Assembly (NCBI RefSeq): GCF_013285385.1
Contig: NZ_CP054212.1
Coordinates: 4,553,010-4,617,009, forward strand
Direction: 5' to 3'
Length of the DNA stretch: 64,000 nucleotides
From: Paramixta manurensis
GTDB lineage: Bacteria; Pseudomonadota; Gammaproteobacteria; Enterobacterales; Enterobacteriaceae
Shown here: positions 1-9,506 of the stretch, piece by piece
Layout: the number at the start of each line of letters is the position of its first letter
Numbering within the stretch: the stretch's first letter is position 1
Program-made: the position numbers and the translations under genes
The notes under the pieces: generated by a model
The model's input: the letters and a program-made list of their open reading frames with translations, nothing else
Databases searched by the model: none
Told to the model about the DNA's origin: nothing

Positions 1-1306
1 CGCCAGATAAGCTGCCATCTTTATAATTATTTTGCGCAGTAGTAAACGCCGCACGCGCCTGATCAACCTCATTTTTCGCCGCTTGCATTTCTGTTTCGGT
101 ACGCAGGCGAAAACGGCCCTGTTCGGAAACAAAACGAGAAGGATCGGGAATCGCCTCTTCGGGTTTCACTTTCTCCATTTGCGCCATCCCCATGGAAGCC
201 ATGACATCCCTGACCGCCGGTTTCAAAAAATTATCCAACGTCTCATGAGCCGCGCCGATAAGCGCACCGCTTCCCAAGGCTTGGGCACCGAGGTTCAACA
301 GAGAAAGTTTCGGATCAACAAAGGCGCGCGCGGTAATAAACTGCAGCATTGAAGCCATTCCCTGAGGTGTAGCCGCAGCAAGAAAGGTTTTAATGCCGTT
401 CTGTGCGCCGTTTTGCGCCTTTAAATCATCAATAAATCGATGATGATTGACCTGGTTCATCGCCTGCGCAACTAGCGTTTGCGGCGCGGATTCAGTAGCC
501 GGTTGTTGGAAAAAATGTTGGATAAAAGACCACTGACTCACCTCGTTCTTTGCTCTCTCCAGCCGCGGCGCGAAATCAAACAGGTTTTCTCCCTGATGTT
601 TCTCCAGGTGATCGACATCCGCCTGAGCTTGCGCCAAATGCGTGGTGGCCTGCTGTAGCCCGTAATTAAGCACGTTCTCTTTCAGATTCCCCGACCAGCG
701 TTGCGCCATCGCCTGAAAAGCCTGATGGCTGACCTCAACGCTGGCCTTATCTTCCGGTGATAACGCGGCATGATCCAATACATCGCGATAAACCGCCTGC
801 TGCGCCTCAAGATGATCGGCAATTTTTCCAAAGGCGTCATCAAGGGAAGTGGAAAGTTGTATCAGTGAAGGGAACTGATGGTGACTCGAAACAGTGAACA
901 ACTGCTGAACATCCCCCACCAACTGCTGCAAATTATCGTGGTAGGGCAATGCCGGCAATTCAGCGTGTTCAACCGGACGGGCGAGCAGCATCGCCATTTC
1001 ACAGGTGATCTCTGGGTTTTGTTGTAATAATTGCCCCTGCAACGTTATTTGACGCGCGTGCTGCTCAAGCAGAGAGGCCGCTTCGCGCGGCGGCGGTTCG
1101 GCGGCGGTTAACGCATCAACCGTGGAAGCAGAGGCGCGCTGTAATTGCGCCAACTGTGTAGTAGAAAGGGGCGCCTCGCTTTGATGACCCGCCTGAATCG
1201 TATCGCCCGGCCACACTGGCGGCGCGCCAGTTTGAGTTTGGGCCTGATGTTGAGTTGCCGTTTGCGGCGTATTTATCGGCATAGGTGGCGTGTTATCGAT
1301 CTTCAT
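1..1306 (-). CDS. Putative type III secreted protein (effector or translocator), C-terminus cut by window edge
   Basis: The frame starting at the ATG at 1306 is open for 435 codons to the window edge, so only the N-terminal part is seen. The first 50 residues are rich in Thr, Gln, Pro and Ala and look disordered, as type III secretion signals usually do. The rest is helical and Gln/Ala-rich, with a hydrophobic Gly/Ala stretch near residues 330-355 that could be membrane-active. Its start codon directly abuts the stop codon of the small acidic chaperone-like gene upstream (TGA then ATG), the typical chaperone-substrate pairing of type III secretion. I do not recognise the family or a catalytic motif. 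Seen: the open frame, composition and gene pairing. Inferred: secretion by a type III system, whose structural genes are not in this window. Confidence 0.6.
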   Translation of the reverse strand, partial: MKIDNTPPMPINTPQTATQHQAQTQTGAPPVWPGDTIQAGHQSEAPLSTTQLAQLQRASASTVDALTAAEPPPREAASLLEQHARQITLQGQLLQQNPEITCEMAMLLARPVEHAELPALPYHDNLQQLVGDVQQLFTVSSHHQFPSLIQLSTSLDDAFGKIADHLEAQQAVYRDVLDHAALSPEDKASVEVSHQAFQAMAQRWSGNLKENVLNYGLQQATTHLAQAQADVDHLEKHQGENLFDFAPRLERAKNEVSQWSFIQHFFQQPATESAPQTLVAQAMNQVNHHRFIDDLKAQNGAQNGIKTFLAAATPQGMASMLQFITARAFVDPKLSLLNLGAQALGSGALIGAAHETLDNFLKPAVRDVMASMGMAQMEKVKPEEAIPDPSRFVSEQGRFRLRTETEMQAAKNEVDQARAAFTTAQNNYKDGSLSG

Positions 1307-1795
1307 TCAGCTTTTCTCCTGGGTGAAAAGAGTATGGAGAGAGGGATGGGCGCGTGAGAAGCCGTAAGACGAGGAATCCGAGCGGGGTGGGTTATCAAGA
1401 AAGTAAGTTTCGCGCCACAGCGCCGCCATTTCGGCCAGTTGCGTCAGCAGACGTACTATGCCCGTTGCCGTTGCTGCTATTACCGGCAATGAAATACACA
1501 AGTTAACTTTTTGTGTTTCCGGGTTAACGCTGCAAATTGGGCTACGAGGTTCGGCAAATAAATGGAAATTTAACTCCAACAGGCGGAATAAAATCGCTGC
1601 CTGGTTTTTATTCGGTATCTCTCCCATCTCACAAATAATCAGTAGATTATTTTCCTCGCCAACCGACTGTTCTGTGAGTGTAAAATTGATTTGATTGATG
1701 TTGAGATGAGCATATTGATAAAAACTTTCAGGATCGGAAAGCAGCGTTATACGGCATATTTCATCGATTAACTGGCAATATTCTCGACTCGACAT
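1307..1795 (-). CDS. Probable type III secretion chaperone (CesT/SycE-like)
   Basis: A 162-residue soluble protein with the size, acidic character and alternating alpha/beta pattern of class I type III secretion chaperones. The middle holds the usual strand-rich block (LLIICEMGEIP, then NLCISLPV) between N- and C-terminal helices. Such proteins dimerise and bind the N-terminal region of a cognate effector in the cytoplasm. The gene directly precedes, with no gap, the large putative secreted protein that ends at the window edge, which is the main support for the call. No Hrp-type promoter box was found in the 312 bases upstream. Family membership is judged from general features rather than a diagnostic motif. 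Confidence 0.6.
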   Translation of the reverse strand: MSSREYCQLIDEICRITLLSDPESFYQYAHLNINQINFTLTEQSVGEENNLLIICEMGEIPNKNQAAILFRLLELNFHLFAEPRSPICSVNPETQKVNLCISLPVIAATATGIVRLLTQLAEMAALWRETYFLDNPPRSDSSSYGFSRAHPSLHTLFTQEKS

Positions 1796-2107
1796 AACAT
1801 TTCCCGATAGATTTTTTCAGATAAAAATCAAAGCATAAAGACTATGATTGTTCAGTGAAATAACCGGGAGATAAGTTTCATGGCGCGCTAAAATTTAATA
1901 AAAATGAAATATAGAGGATGAGTAATTTATAAAAACATTAAATTAAGATGAAGGTTTAATGAACTTTTTATTAAATCACCCATTAATATCATCGCAACAG
2001 GGAAACCACGCTAGCCAATCAGCCCCAAGGGGGGTTTAAGGTGACCGTTCACTGGACACCTTAAATTATGCTGGCGTAAAGCCAGCAATCTCAGTTGCGT
2101 CTGCTAC
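1796..2107. other. Intergenic region between chaperone gene and kup
   Basis: A gene-free stretch of 312 bases. The part next to the chaperone gene (about 1800-1980) is strongly AT-rich and should contain that gene's promoter. The part next to kup holds inverted repeats, including AAGGTG...CACCTT (about 2039-2063) and a stem-loop listed separately. No further ORF or RNA gene could be supported. Confidence 0.5.
2058..2086 (-). terminator. Possible terminator of kup
   Basis: On the minus strand a perfect six-base stem (GCTGGC/GCCAGC, 2070-2086, five-base loop) lies about 20 bases after the kup stop codon and is followed by ATAATTT. The T-run is weak, so this may be an inefficient terminator or an mRNA 3' end. 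Confidence 0.4.
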
Positions 2108-3976
2108 TCAAATTTCGACCTGCGTGCCTAACTCAATAACCCGGTTTGGCGGGATCTCAAACTGATCGGGCGCGCGTAGCGCATTACGTTGAAGCGCAAG
2201 GAAGAGTTTGCCGCGTAGACGGAGATACCATGGCCGGTTGCCGATAATCAGCGATTCATGCGACATAAAGAACGAGGTTTCCATCATGCGACAATTAAGC
2301 CCTTCCAGGCCGCAGCGGTGGAAAATCTCCTCCACGTTTGGCGTTTCACGCCAGCCATAACTGGCAACTACGCGCCAAAAGGTCGGCGAAAGCTGTTCGA
2401 TGGTAACGCGACGCACGTTATGCACATAAGGTGCATCCTCGGTACGTAAGGTCAGTAACACCACCCGTTCATGTAACACTTTATTGTGTTTTAGGTTATG
2501 TAGCATGGCGAACGGAATGACGTTAAGCGCGCGCGACATATACACTGCGGTGCCCGGCACACGAACCGGCGGCGATTTTTCCAGTGAGGCAATCATCGCT
2601 TCCAAAGAATTACCGTGCTCATGCATGCGGCGCAACAGCCGGAAACGTTCGCTTTTCCAGGTGGTCATGATGATAAACATCACCAGCGCCAGGCAGAGCG
2701 GCAACCAACCACCGGAGAAAATCTTCACCAGGTTGGCGCTAAACAACGGAACATCAATACATAACAACGCCACTAAAATCAGGCTGACTGCGAAACGGTT
2801 CCAGTGCCAGTTTTTGATTGCCACCGTGCAAGAGAGAATCGACGTTAACACCATGGTGCCGGTCACCGCGATACCATAAGCGGCCGCCAGGTTGCTGGAG
2901 TGTTGAAAACTAATGATCACAATCAGAACGGCAAAATAGAGCACCCAGTTAATCGCCGGAATATAAATCTGCCCTGACTCCATCTCCGAAGTATGGATGA
3001 TGCGCATTGGCGGCAAATAACCTAAGCGCACCGCCTGCCGTGTCAGAGAAAATACGCCGGAAATGACCGCCTGCGAGGCGATAACCGTCGCTAGCGTGGC
3101 AAGTATCAGCATCGGGATCAGCGCCCAATCTGGCGCTAACAGGAAAAACGGGTTTTTAATCGCGGTCGGATCTTTCAACAGCAGAGCGCCCTGACCGAAG
3201 TAGTTCAACACCAGTGAAGGTAGCACCACGGTGAACCAGGCCAGGCGAATCGGAAACTTACCAAAATGGCCCATATCCGCATACAGTGCTTCTACGCCAG
3301 TAATCGACAACACCACCGCGCCGAGGGCAAAGAAAGAGATTTGTTTATACTGCAGGAAGAAATGAATCGCCCAAGAGGGGTTGAGCGCCTGCAGTACTTC
3401 TGGGTTATTCAGGATACTGCGCGCGCCTAATACTGCCAGCACCAGAAACCATAACAGCATCACTGGCGCGAAAAGCTTGCCAACAATGCCGGTGCCATGT
3501 TTCTGAATCACAAATAAAAACGTAAGAACCGCCACGGATAGCGGAACGATCCAGTCATCCAGCGACGGGGCGGCAATTTCCAGCCCTTCAATCGCCGACA
3601 TGACCGAAATCGCTGGCGTAATCACGACTTCGCCGTAGAAAAAGCTGCCGCCAATCAACCCCATAATCACCAATACGGCAGTCGCACGAGCGCCCGTATT
3701 ACGGCCCGCCAGCGACATGAGGGTTAAAATACCCCCTTCTCCGGCGTTATCCGCCCGCATCACATAGGTGAGATATTTAAGTGAAACCACCAATATCAGC
3801 AGCCAAAAAATAAGGGATAAAAAACCAAAAACTGCGCCGCGTTCGACGCCAAAACCAAACTGGCCGGAAAGGCATTCACGTAAGGTATACAGAGGGCTGG
3901 TGCCAATATCCCCATATACTACGCCAATTGCCGCCAAGGTGACGGCGCCAATGGACTGTTTCTTGTCGGAACTCAT
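2108..3976 (-). CDS. kup: Low-affinity potassium uptake protein Kup (K+/H+ symporter)
   Basis: A 622-residue inner-membrane protein, the same length as E. coli Kup. It starts with the conserved block IGVVYGDIGTSPLYTLRE typical of the KUP/HAK/KT family, followed by about twelve hydrophobic segments to about residue 450 and a soluble C-terminal domain. The family imports K+ together with protons and matters at low pH. The gene is transcribed alone, divergent from ravA, as in E. coli, where kup also neighbours ravA-viaA. The start codon follows a GGAG-like site. Nothing unusual was seen. Confidence 0.97.
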   Translation of the reverse strand: MSSDKKQSIGAVTLAAIGVVYGDIGTSPLYTLRECLSGQFGFGVERGAVFGFLSLIFWLLILVVSLKYLTYVMRADNAGEGGILTLMSLAGRNTGARATAVLVIMGLIGGSFFYGEVVITPAISVMSAIEGLEIAAPSLDDWIVPLSVAVLTFLFVIQKHGTGIVGKLFAPVMLLWFLVLAVLGARSILNNPEVLQALNPSWAIHFFLQYKQISFFALGAVVLSITGVEALYADMGHFGKFPIRLAWFTVVLPSLVLNYFGQGALLLKDPTAIKNPFFLLAPDWALIPMLILATLATVIASQAVISGVFSLTRQAVRLGYLPPMRIIHTSEMESGQIYIPAINWVLYFAVLIVIISFQHSSNLAAAYGIAVTGTMVLTSILSCTVAIKNWHWNRFAVSLILVALLCIDVPLFSANLVKIFSGGWLPLCLALVMFIIMTTWKSERFRLLRRMHEHGNSLEAMIASLEKSPPVRVPGTAVYMSRALNVIPFAMLHNLKHNKVLHERVVLLTLRTEDAPYVHNVRRVTIEQLSPTFWRVVASYGWRETPNVEEIFHRCGLEGLNCRMMETSFFMSHESLIIGNRPWYLRLRGKLFLALQRNALRAPDQFEIPPNRVIELGTQVEI

Positions 3977-4228
3977 AAGTTGATCTTTTGTTGGAGCTGA
4001 GTGACGTAAAAAAACACACGGCTCAAGCCATCAAAAAGCGCACAGTATGCACGATTTCCCATAAAAACCTACCCTGAAAGAGGGTTTACCCACGCAATTA
4101 ACGCGTTTCCTTAACCCTTAAAAATAAAAAAGCTGACGACTATCAACGCTTTCAAGCATGATAACTCGTACTGTTTTCGCCCTTAGTGACCGCCATCGGC
4201 GCCCGGCAAAAAGGATGATTTATTGATT

Positions 4229-5719
4229 ATGGCTCAATCACACTTACTGGCTGAAAGAATTTCGCGACTGAGCAATGCGTTAGAAAAAGGGCTGTATGAG
4301 CGTCACCATGCTATACGCCTTTGCTTGTTAGCGGCGCTGTGCGGCGAAAGTGTCTTTCTGCTCGGGCCGCCGGGTATTGCCAAGAGTCTTATTGCACGCC
4401 GTTTGAAATACGCTTTTCAGGATGCGCGCGCCTTTGAATATTTGATGACCCGCTTTTCCACGCCGGAAGAGGTATTTGGTCCGCTGTCGATTCAGGCGCT
4501 GAAAGATGAGGGGCGCTATCAACGTCTGACTAAAGGCTATTTGCCCGATGCTGAAATCGTTTTCCTCGACGAAATCTGGAAAGCGGGCCCGGCAATTTTG
4601 AACACGCTGCTGACCGCGATTAATGAGCGGCGCTTTCGGAATGGCGATAGTGAAGAAACTATCCCTATGCGGCTACTGGTCACCGCATCAAATGAATTGC
4701 CGGAGGCCGATAGTGGGCTGGAGGCGCTCTATGACCGAATGCTGATTCGCCTGTGGTTAGATAATGTGCATGAAAAACACAATTTTCACAGCATGTTGAC
4801 CCACCAGCAGGATGAAAATACTAATCCGGTCAGCGATACATTACGTATCAGCAATGAAGAGTACGCAAATTGGCAACAGGGCATCGTCCAGATCAGCCTG
4901 CCGGACCCGGTTTTTGAGCTGATTTACCAATTACGTCAACAATTAGAAGCGTTGCCAGAAGCACCCTATATTTCCGATCGGCGCTGGAAAAAAGCCATAC
5001 ACTTACTGCAAGCCAGCGCTTTTTATAGCGGGCGTAGTAGCATTAACGCCATTGATATCATCTTGCTAAAAGACTGTTTATGGCATGACGTGGCTTCTAT
5101 GAAACTGCTTGAGCGGGAAATCGAAACGCTAATCACGCAGCACGCCTGGCAACAACAATCCATGCTGTTGAAATTAAAACAAATTAATACACGTCGGCTG
5201 GCCCTACAGCAGCAACACAGCGTCGCACAGGCGATTAAGCTCGAAAAGCACGGCAGCATGTTTAGCCGTAAACCACATTATGAACTTCCCTCCTCGCTTA
5301 CCGACCCGCAGTTGATGTTGATGTTACAAAAACCGCTTACCTTGCATGAAATCGCGGTAACGCATGTGGTTATCACCCGTGAAGCGTTAACTCACTGGCT
5401 GCAAAAAGGGGGCGAAGTATGCGGAAAACTTAATGGCATTGGTTTTGCTCAACCGCTGGATTTACAGGTTGATGGGCAGGATTGTCTGACATTACGCGAT
5501 GTTAGCCTGGAGACTTCGCGCCTCGCCCTGCCCGGCGCGGCAAGCAACAGCGTACCGGACGAGATCAGTGAAGCTTTAAGCCAACTGGATACGCAACTTC
5601 GCGCCCAGCGTGCTTTATTCAGCCAGCAACAGCGCTGCCTGTTTATCAGCGATGACTGGCTGACACGCATAGAAACCAGCCTACAGGATGTAGCCGAACA
5701 GTTAAAACAGGCACGCTGA
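4229..5719 (+). CDS. ravA: MoxR-family AAA+ ATPase RavA
   Basis: A 496-residue MoxR-type AAA+ ATPase. The Walker A motif GPPGIAKS lies near residues 45-52 and Walker B FLDEIWKAGP near 110-120, followed by a sensor region (VTASNELPEAD) and the family-specific triple-helical/LARA C-terminal part. In E. coli RavA forms hexamers, binds the lysine decarboxylase LdcI and works with ViaA on respiratory complexes. The ATG at 4229 is preferred over the TTG six bases upstream because it gives the conserved MAQSHLLAERISRL start. The stop overlaps the viaA start by one base (TGATG), so the two are translationally coupled. Confidence 0.97.
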   Translation: MAQSHLLAERISRLSNALEKGLYERHHAIRLCLLAALCGESVFLLGPPGIAKSLIARRLKYAFQDARAFEYLMTRFSTPEEVFGPLSIQALKDEGRYQRLTKGYLPDAEIVFLDEIWKAGPAILNTLLTAINERRFRNGDSEETIPMRLLVTASNELPEADSGLEALYDRMLIRLWLDNVHEKHNFHSMLTHQQDENTNPVSDTLRISNEEYANWQQGIVQISLPDPVFELIYQLRQQLEALPEAPYISDRRWKKAIHLLQASAFYSGRSSINAIDIILLKDCLWHDVASMKLLEREIETLITQHAWQQQSMLLKLKQINTRRLALQQQHSVAQAIKLEKHGSMFSRKPHYELPSSLTDPQLMLMLQKPLTLHEIAVTHVVITREALTHWLQKGGEVCGKLNGIGFAQPLDLQVDGQDCLTLRDVSLETSRLALPGAASNSVPDEISEALSQLDTQLRAQRALFSQQQRCLFISDDWLTRIETSLQDVAEQLKQAR

Positions 5720-7179
5720 TGTTCTCGCTTGAAACGCTAAGCATGCTGCTGGCAATCAGTGAGGAACAACTGATTGAAGATTTGATCCTTGCGCTCACTG
5801 CATCGCCGCAATTAGTCCTGTTTTTTGAAAAGTTTCCCCACCTGAAACAGGCCTTACTACGTGAAGTTCCACGCTGGAAAGCCGAGATCGGTGAACGCTT
5901 CAAAGCGACGCCGGTTCCCGAGGCGCTGGCACAAGAGTTTCAACTGTTTCAGCGTTACCAAATGCTGAGCGACGACGCGTTTTCCGACCAACTCAACCAG
6001 TTATTGAGCGCACTAACTGCGCTGAACTCTCCTTTTGTCGGGCAGGCACAAACGCTATTTTCCCACCGGGACGCCGCTCAATTCAGCCGCGCTCAACATA
6101 CGTTATTTTTGCAGCGCTGGCGGCTCAGCCTGACGTTGCAAACGCTCACGCTTAATCAGCAATTATTGGATCAGGAAAAAGAAAAATTATTGGCGGAGTT
6201 ACAGCAACGTATGGCGTTAAGCGGCCAGTTGGCGTCGATATTAGCCGATGAGGATGAAGCTGCCGCCGGTCGTCTCTGGGATATGAGTGCCGCACCACTA
6301 CAGCGCGGCGACTATCAACTCATTGTGCAATATGGCGATTTTCTGGCACAGCAGCCGGAACTGATGAAACTGGCCTCCCTACTTGGCCGGAGCCGAGCGG
6401 CAAAATCTGTTCCGGCACAAGATGCACCGCCAGAGCCATTTTCTCAATCGGTGAGAGAGCCTGATAGCGTACCGGAACAGATCAGCGGCCTTCATCAAAG
6501 CGACGATATATTGCGCTTGCTACCGCCGGAACTGGCAACATTAGGCCTCAGTGAACTGGAATTGGAGTTTTATCGGCGGCTAGTGGAAAAACGCCTGTTG
6601 ACCTATCGCCTACAGGGCGACGCCTGGCGTGAAAAAGTATCACTGCGCCCAGCCAGCCACCAGCAGCAGGAAAACCAGCCGCGCGGCCCGTTTATTGTTT
6701 GTGTGGACACCTCCGGTTCAATGGGCGGTTTTAACGAACGCTGCGCCAAAGCCTTCTGTCTGGCGCTACTAAAAGTGGCGTTGGCGGAGCAACGACGCTG
6801 CTATGTGATGCTGTTCGCACATGACGTGATTGGCTACGAGTTAACCAGCGAAGACGGCATTAACCAGGCGATCCGCTTTCTCAGCCAGCGTTTTCGCGGG
6901 GGAACCGATCTCGCCGCCTGCTTACAAGCGGTGTTGCAACGTATGCAGGGTAACGTATGGCAGGAAGCCGATGCGGTCATTATCTCGGACTTTATCGCGC
7001 AACGCCTGCCCGATACCTTGATCGCAGCGGTAAAGCTGCAGCAAACACAACAGCAGCAACGATTCCATGCCGTAGCGATGTCGGCTTATGGCAAACCGGG
7101 GATTTTACGCATCTTCGATCATATCTGGCGGTTTGATACCGGGCTGAAAAGCCGCCTACTACGCCGCTGGAAACGTTAA
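5719..7179 (+). CDS. viaA: RavA partner protein ViaA (VWA domain)
   Basis: A 486-residue protein with a helical N-terminal part and a C-terminal von Willebrand factor A domain. The metal-dependent adhesion site DTSGSMGG is near residue 330 and the supporting Thr/Asp residues follow in GGTDLAACL and ISDF. ViaA stimulates the RavA ATPase and links the complex to membrane respiratory enzymes in E. coli. It overlaps ravA by one base. A short Gln/Pro-rich linker near residues 225-260 is somewhat divergent, as usual for this protein. Confidence 0.96.
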   Translation: MFSLETLSMLLAISEEQLIEDLILALTASPQLVLFFEKFPHLKQALLREVPRWKAEIGERFKATPVPEALAQEFQLFQRYQMLSDDAFSDQLNQLLSALTALNSPFVGQAQTLFSHRDAAQFSRAQHTLFLQRWRLSLTLQTLTLNQQLLDQEKEKLLAELQQRMALSGQLASILADEDEAAAGRLWDMSAAPLQRGDYQLIVQYGDFLAQQPELMKLASLLGRSRAAKSVPAQDAPPEPFSQSVREPDSVPEQISGLHQSDDILRLLPPELATLGLSELELEFYRRLVEKRLLTYRLQGDAWREKVSLRPASHQQQENQPRGPFIVCVDTSGSMGGFNERCAKAFCLALLKVALAEQRRCYVMLFAHDVIGYELTSEDGINQAIRFLSQRFRGGTDLAACLQAVLQRMQGNVWQEADAVIISDFIAQRLPDTLIAAVKLQQTQQQQRFHAVAMSAYGKPGILRIFDHIWRFDTGLKSRLLRRWKR

Positions 7180-7247
7180 GAAACAATCCTGCAAAGCTTA
7201 TTTGCTATAGTCATGATTACGCTTTATTCACCTGTAAACCAGGGAGC

Positions 7248-9398
7248 ATGACTGTGACTTTGCGACAATCCGAGCTTTCAACCGGGCTTCCCGCCCCAAC
7301 TCAAACACTGTTGTTATCTGGCGATAACGCTGAAAAAAAACGCCAGCAGATTGCGGACTATTTTGTTCAGACTTGGGAACTGTATGAACGCCTGTTCGAT
7401 TGCCTCACTGATGAGCGTGCCTATTTCACTAAGGCGATTTCTCTGCGCCATCCGCTGATCTTCTATTTTGGTCATACCGCTACCTTTTACATCAACAAGC
7501 TGATGGCGGGCCGCTATCTCGAGCAGCGGATTGACGCAGGTATCGAAGCCATGTTGGCTATCGGCGTGGATGAAATGAGCTGGGATGATCTGGATAACAG
7601 CCATTATGACTGGCCAACGGTCAGCGAATTACGTGATTATCGCGGTAAAGTAAAAGGTAGGGTCGCCGAGTTTATACGTACCATGCCGCTTGAATTGCCT
7701 ATCACGCAAGATAGCGCGGCGTGGGTGATTTTGATGGGGATTGAGCATGAACGTATCCATCTGGAAACCTCCAGCGTTTTAATCCGCCAGTTGCCGGTTG
7801 AGTGGGTTGCGCCGCAGCCGCACTGGCCAACGTGTCAGCGTGCCCGTCATCAGCGCGACGAGGTGCCCTCTAACACTTTGGTGGCAGTGGGCGGTGGCCG
7901 CGTAGTACAGGGAAAAACCGATGACACTTACGGCTGGGATAATGAATACGGTTCGCTACAAACCGAAATCAAGCCGTTTAAAGCCAGCAAAATGTTGGTG
8001 AGCAATGCCGAATTTTACCAGTTTATTGAGGCGGGCGGTTATCAGGAACCAAGCTGGTGGGATGAAGAGGGCTGGGCGTGGCGAGAATTTTCGACAGCGG
8101 ATAAACCCACCTTCTGGGTGGGAGACCTCCGGCAGCCCGAGGCATTAAAACTCCGTTTAATGGCCGAAGAAGTGCCAATGCCGTGGGATTGGCCAGCAGA
8201 AGTTAATCAACTAGAAGCCGCAGCATTCTGCCGCTGGAAAGCGGATGAAACCGGTAAATCTATCCAGCTTCCTTGTGAGGCGGAATGGTATTTGCTACGT
8301 GAACAGGTGGAGGGCGATCAGCCCGATTGGCAGCAAGCGCCGGGCAATATTAACTTGGCCTACTGGGCTTCGTCCTGCCCGGTCGATATGTTCGCTCAAG
8401 GTGATTTTTTCGATGTGGTGGGTAACGTCTGGCAATGGACCACCACGCCGACCAATGGTTTCGAAGGTTTCAAAGTCCATCCGCTGTACGATGATTTTTC
8501 GACGCCTACCTTCGATGGTAAGCATTCGCTCATTAAAGGCGGCAGTTGGATTTCAACCGGCAATGAAGCGCTAAAATCATCGCGCTATGCCTTCCGTCGC
8601 CACTTTTTCCAGCATGCCGGTTTCCGCTATGTGGTTTCGTCGCATCAGGAAACCATGTCACAAAACCCTTACGAAACCGACACCATGGTGTCGCAATATC
8701 TCGATTTTCAGTATGGCCCGCGCTATTTCGGCATAGCCAATTACGCTGAAGCATTAGTAGATATCGCGCTGAAGCACACCACCACCCGGCAACGCGCGCT
8801 GGATATTGGCTGTGCCACCGGTCGCGCCAGCTTTGAACTGGCCCGCCACTTTGAGCAAGTGGTAGGAATGGACTATTCAGCCCGTTTTATTGACGTTGCG
8901 CTTCAGCTCACCAGCGGTGAGGATTTCCGTTACGTTACGCAGGAAGAGGGCGAACTGGTCGAGTATTGTCAGGTTCGGCTAAAAGATTTTAACCTCGATA
9001 GCGATCAGGCCAGCCGTATCCACTTCGTGCAGGGCGACGCCTGTAATTTGAAGATCGATAAACAGGGTTATGATCTGGTGCTGGCGTCTAACCTGATTGA
9101 TCGGCTGCGTCAGCCCACCCGCTTTCTGCAAGATATTACCTCCATGATTCGCCCCGGCGGCATCTTATTGCTCTCTTCGCCTTATACTTGGTTGGAAGAC
9201 TTTACGCCGAAAGAAAACTGGCTAGGCGGCGTGCGGGAAAATGGCGAAGCGCTCACCACTTATCAGGCGCTACAACGCTTGCTTGCCACCCACTTTGATG
9301 AGATAGCCGCGCCGCAGGATGTGCCGTTTGTGATTCGTGAAACCGCACGTAAATATCAACATACCGTGGCGCAGGTGACGCTGTGGCGTAAACGTTAA
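7248..9398 (+). CDS. ovoA: 5-histidylcysteine sulfoxide synthase / ovothiol A synthase OvoA
   Basis: A 716-residue three-domain enzyme: an N-terminal DinB-like domain (about 40-190) with iron-ligand histidines in FGHTATF and HERIHLE (H167, H171), a formylglycine-generating-enzyme/SUMF1-like domain (about 205-460, ending near GGSWISTGNEA...FRRHFFQHAGFRYV), and a C-terminal SAM methyltransferase domain (about 480-716, with LDIGCATGRAS). This fusion is diagnostic of OvoA, which joins cysteine and histidine oxidatively and later N-methylates 5-thiohistidine to make the antioxidant ovothiol A. EgtB lacks the methyltransferase fusion. The gene sits where E. coli has asnA. An AGGGAG site precedes the ATG at 7248. 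The cysteine-sulfoxide lyase partner is not in the window. Confidence 0.9.
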   Translation: MTVTLRQSELSTGLPAPTQTLLLSGDNAEKKRQQIADYFVQTWELYERLFDCLTDERAYFTKAISLRHPLIFYFGHTATFYINKLMAGRYLEQRIDAGIEAMLAIGVDEMSWDDLDNSHYDWPTVSELRDYRGKVKGRVAEFIRTMPLELPITQDSAAWVILMGIEHERIHLETSSVLIRQLPVEWVAPQPHWPTCQRARHQRDEVPSNTLVAVGGGRVVQGKTDDTYGWDNEYGSLQTEIKPFKASKMLVSNAEFYQFIEAGGYQEPSWWDEEGWAWREFSTADKPTFWVGDLRQPEALKLRLMAEEVPMPWDWPAEVNQLEAAAFCRWKADETGKSIQLPCEAEWYLLREQVEGDQPDWQQAPGNINLAYWASSCPVDMFAQGDFFDVVGNVWQWTTTPTNGFEGFKVHPLYDDFSTPTFDGKHSLIKGGSWISTGNEALKSSRYAFRRHFFQHAGFRYVVSSHQETMSQNPYETDTMVSQYLDFQYGPRYFGIANYAEALVDIALKHTTTRQRALDIGCATGRASFELARHFEQVVGMDYSARFIDVALQLTSGEDFRYVTQEEGELVEYCQVRLKDFNLDSDQASRIHFVQGDACNLKIDKQGYDLVLASNLIDRLRQPTRFLQDITSMIRPGGILLLSSPYTWLEDFTPKENWLGGVRENGEALTTYQALQRLLATHFDEIAAPQDVPFVIRETARKYQHTVAQVTLWRKR

Positions 9399-9458
9399 CT
9401 CACCAGAAAAATAGTCTGCTATGCATGACGTTATCTGTTAAAAATGTGACAGCATTGA

Positions 9459-9481
9459 ACTTTGCGGCTTTGCCGCAAAGT
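9459..9481. promoter_or_regulatory. Perfect 10-bp inverted repeat upstream of asnC
   Basis: ACTTTGCGGC-TTT-GCCGCAAAGT, a perfect ten-base stem with a three-base loop, lies between ovoA and asnC. It is followed by CCTTAAATGG rather than a T-run, so it is a poor intrinsic terminator. It could be the ovoA mRNA end or an operator for AsnC; the sequence alone does not decide. Confidence 0.45.
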
Positions 9482-9506
9482 CCTTAAATGGTTAACGGAG
9501 TAAAAC

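Noticed and set aside
1796..2107. Hrp box upstream of the chaperone gene
   Set aside because: GGAACC...CCAC spacing not found on the minus strand; GGAAACCACG near 2000 is on the wrong strand and lacks the second element.
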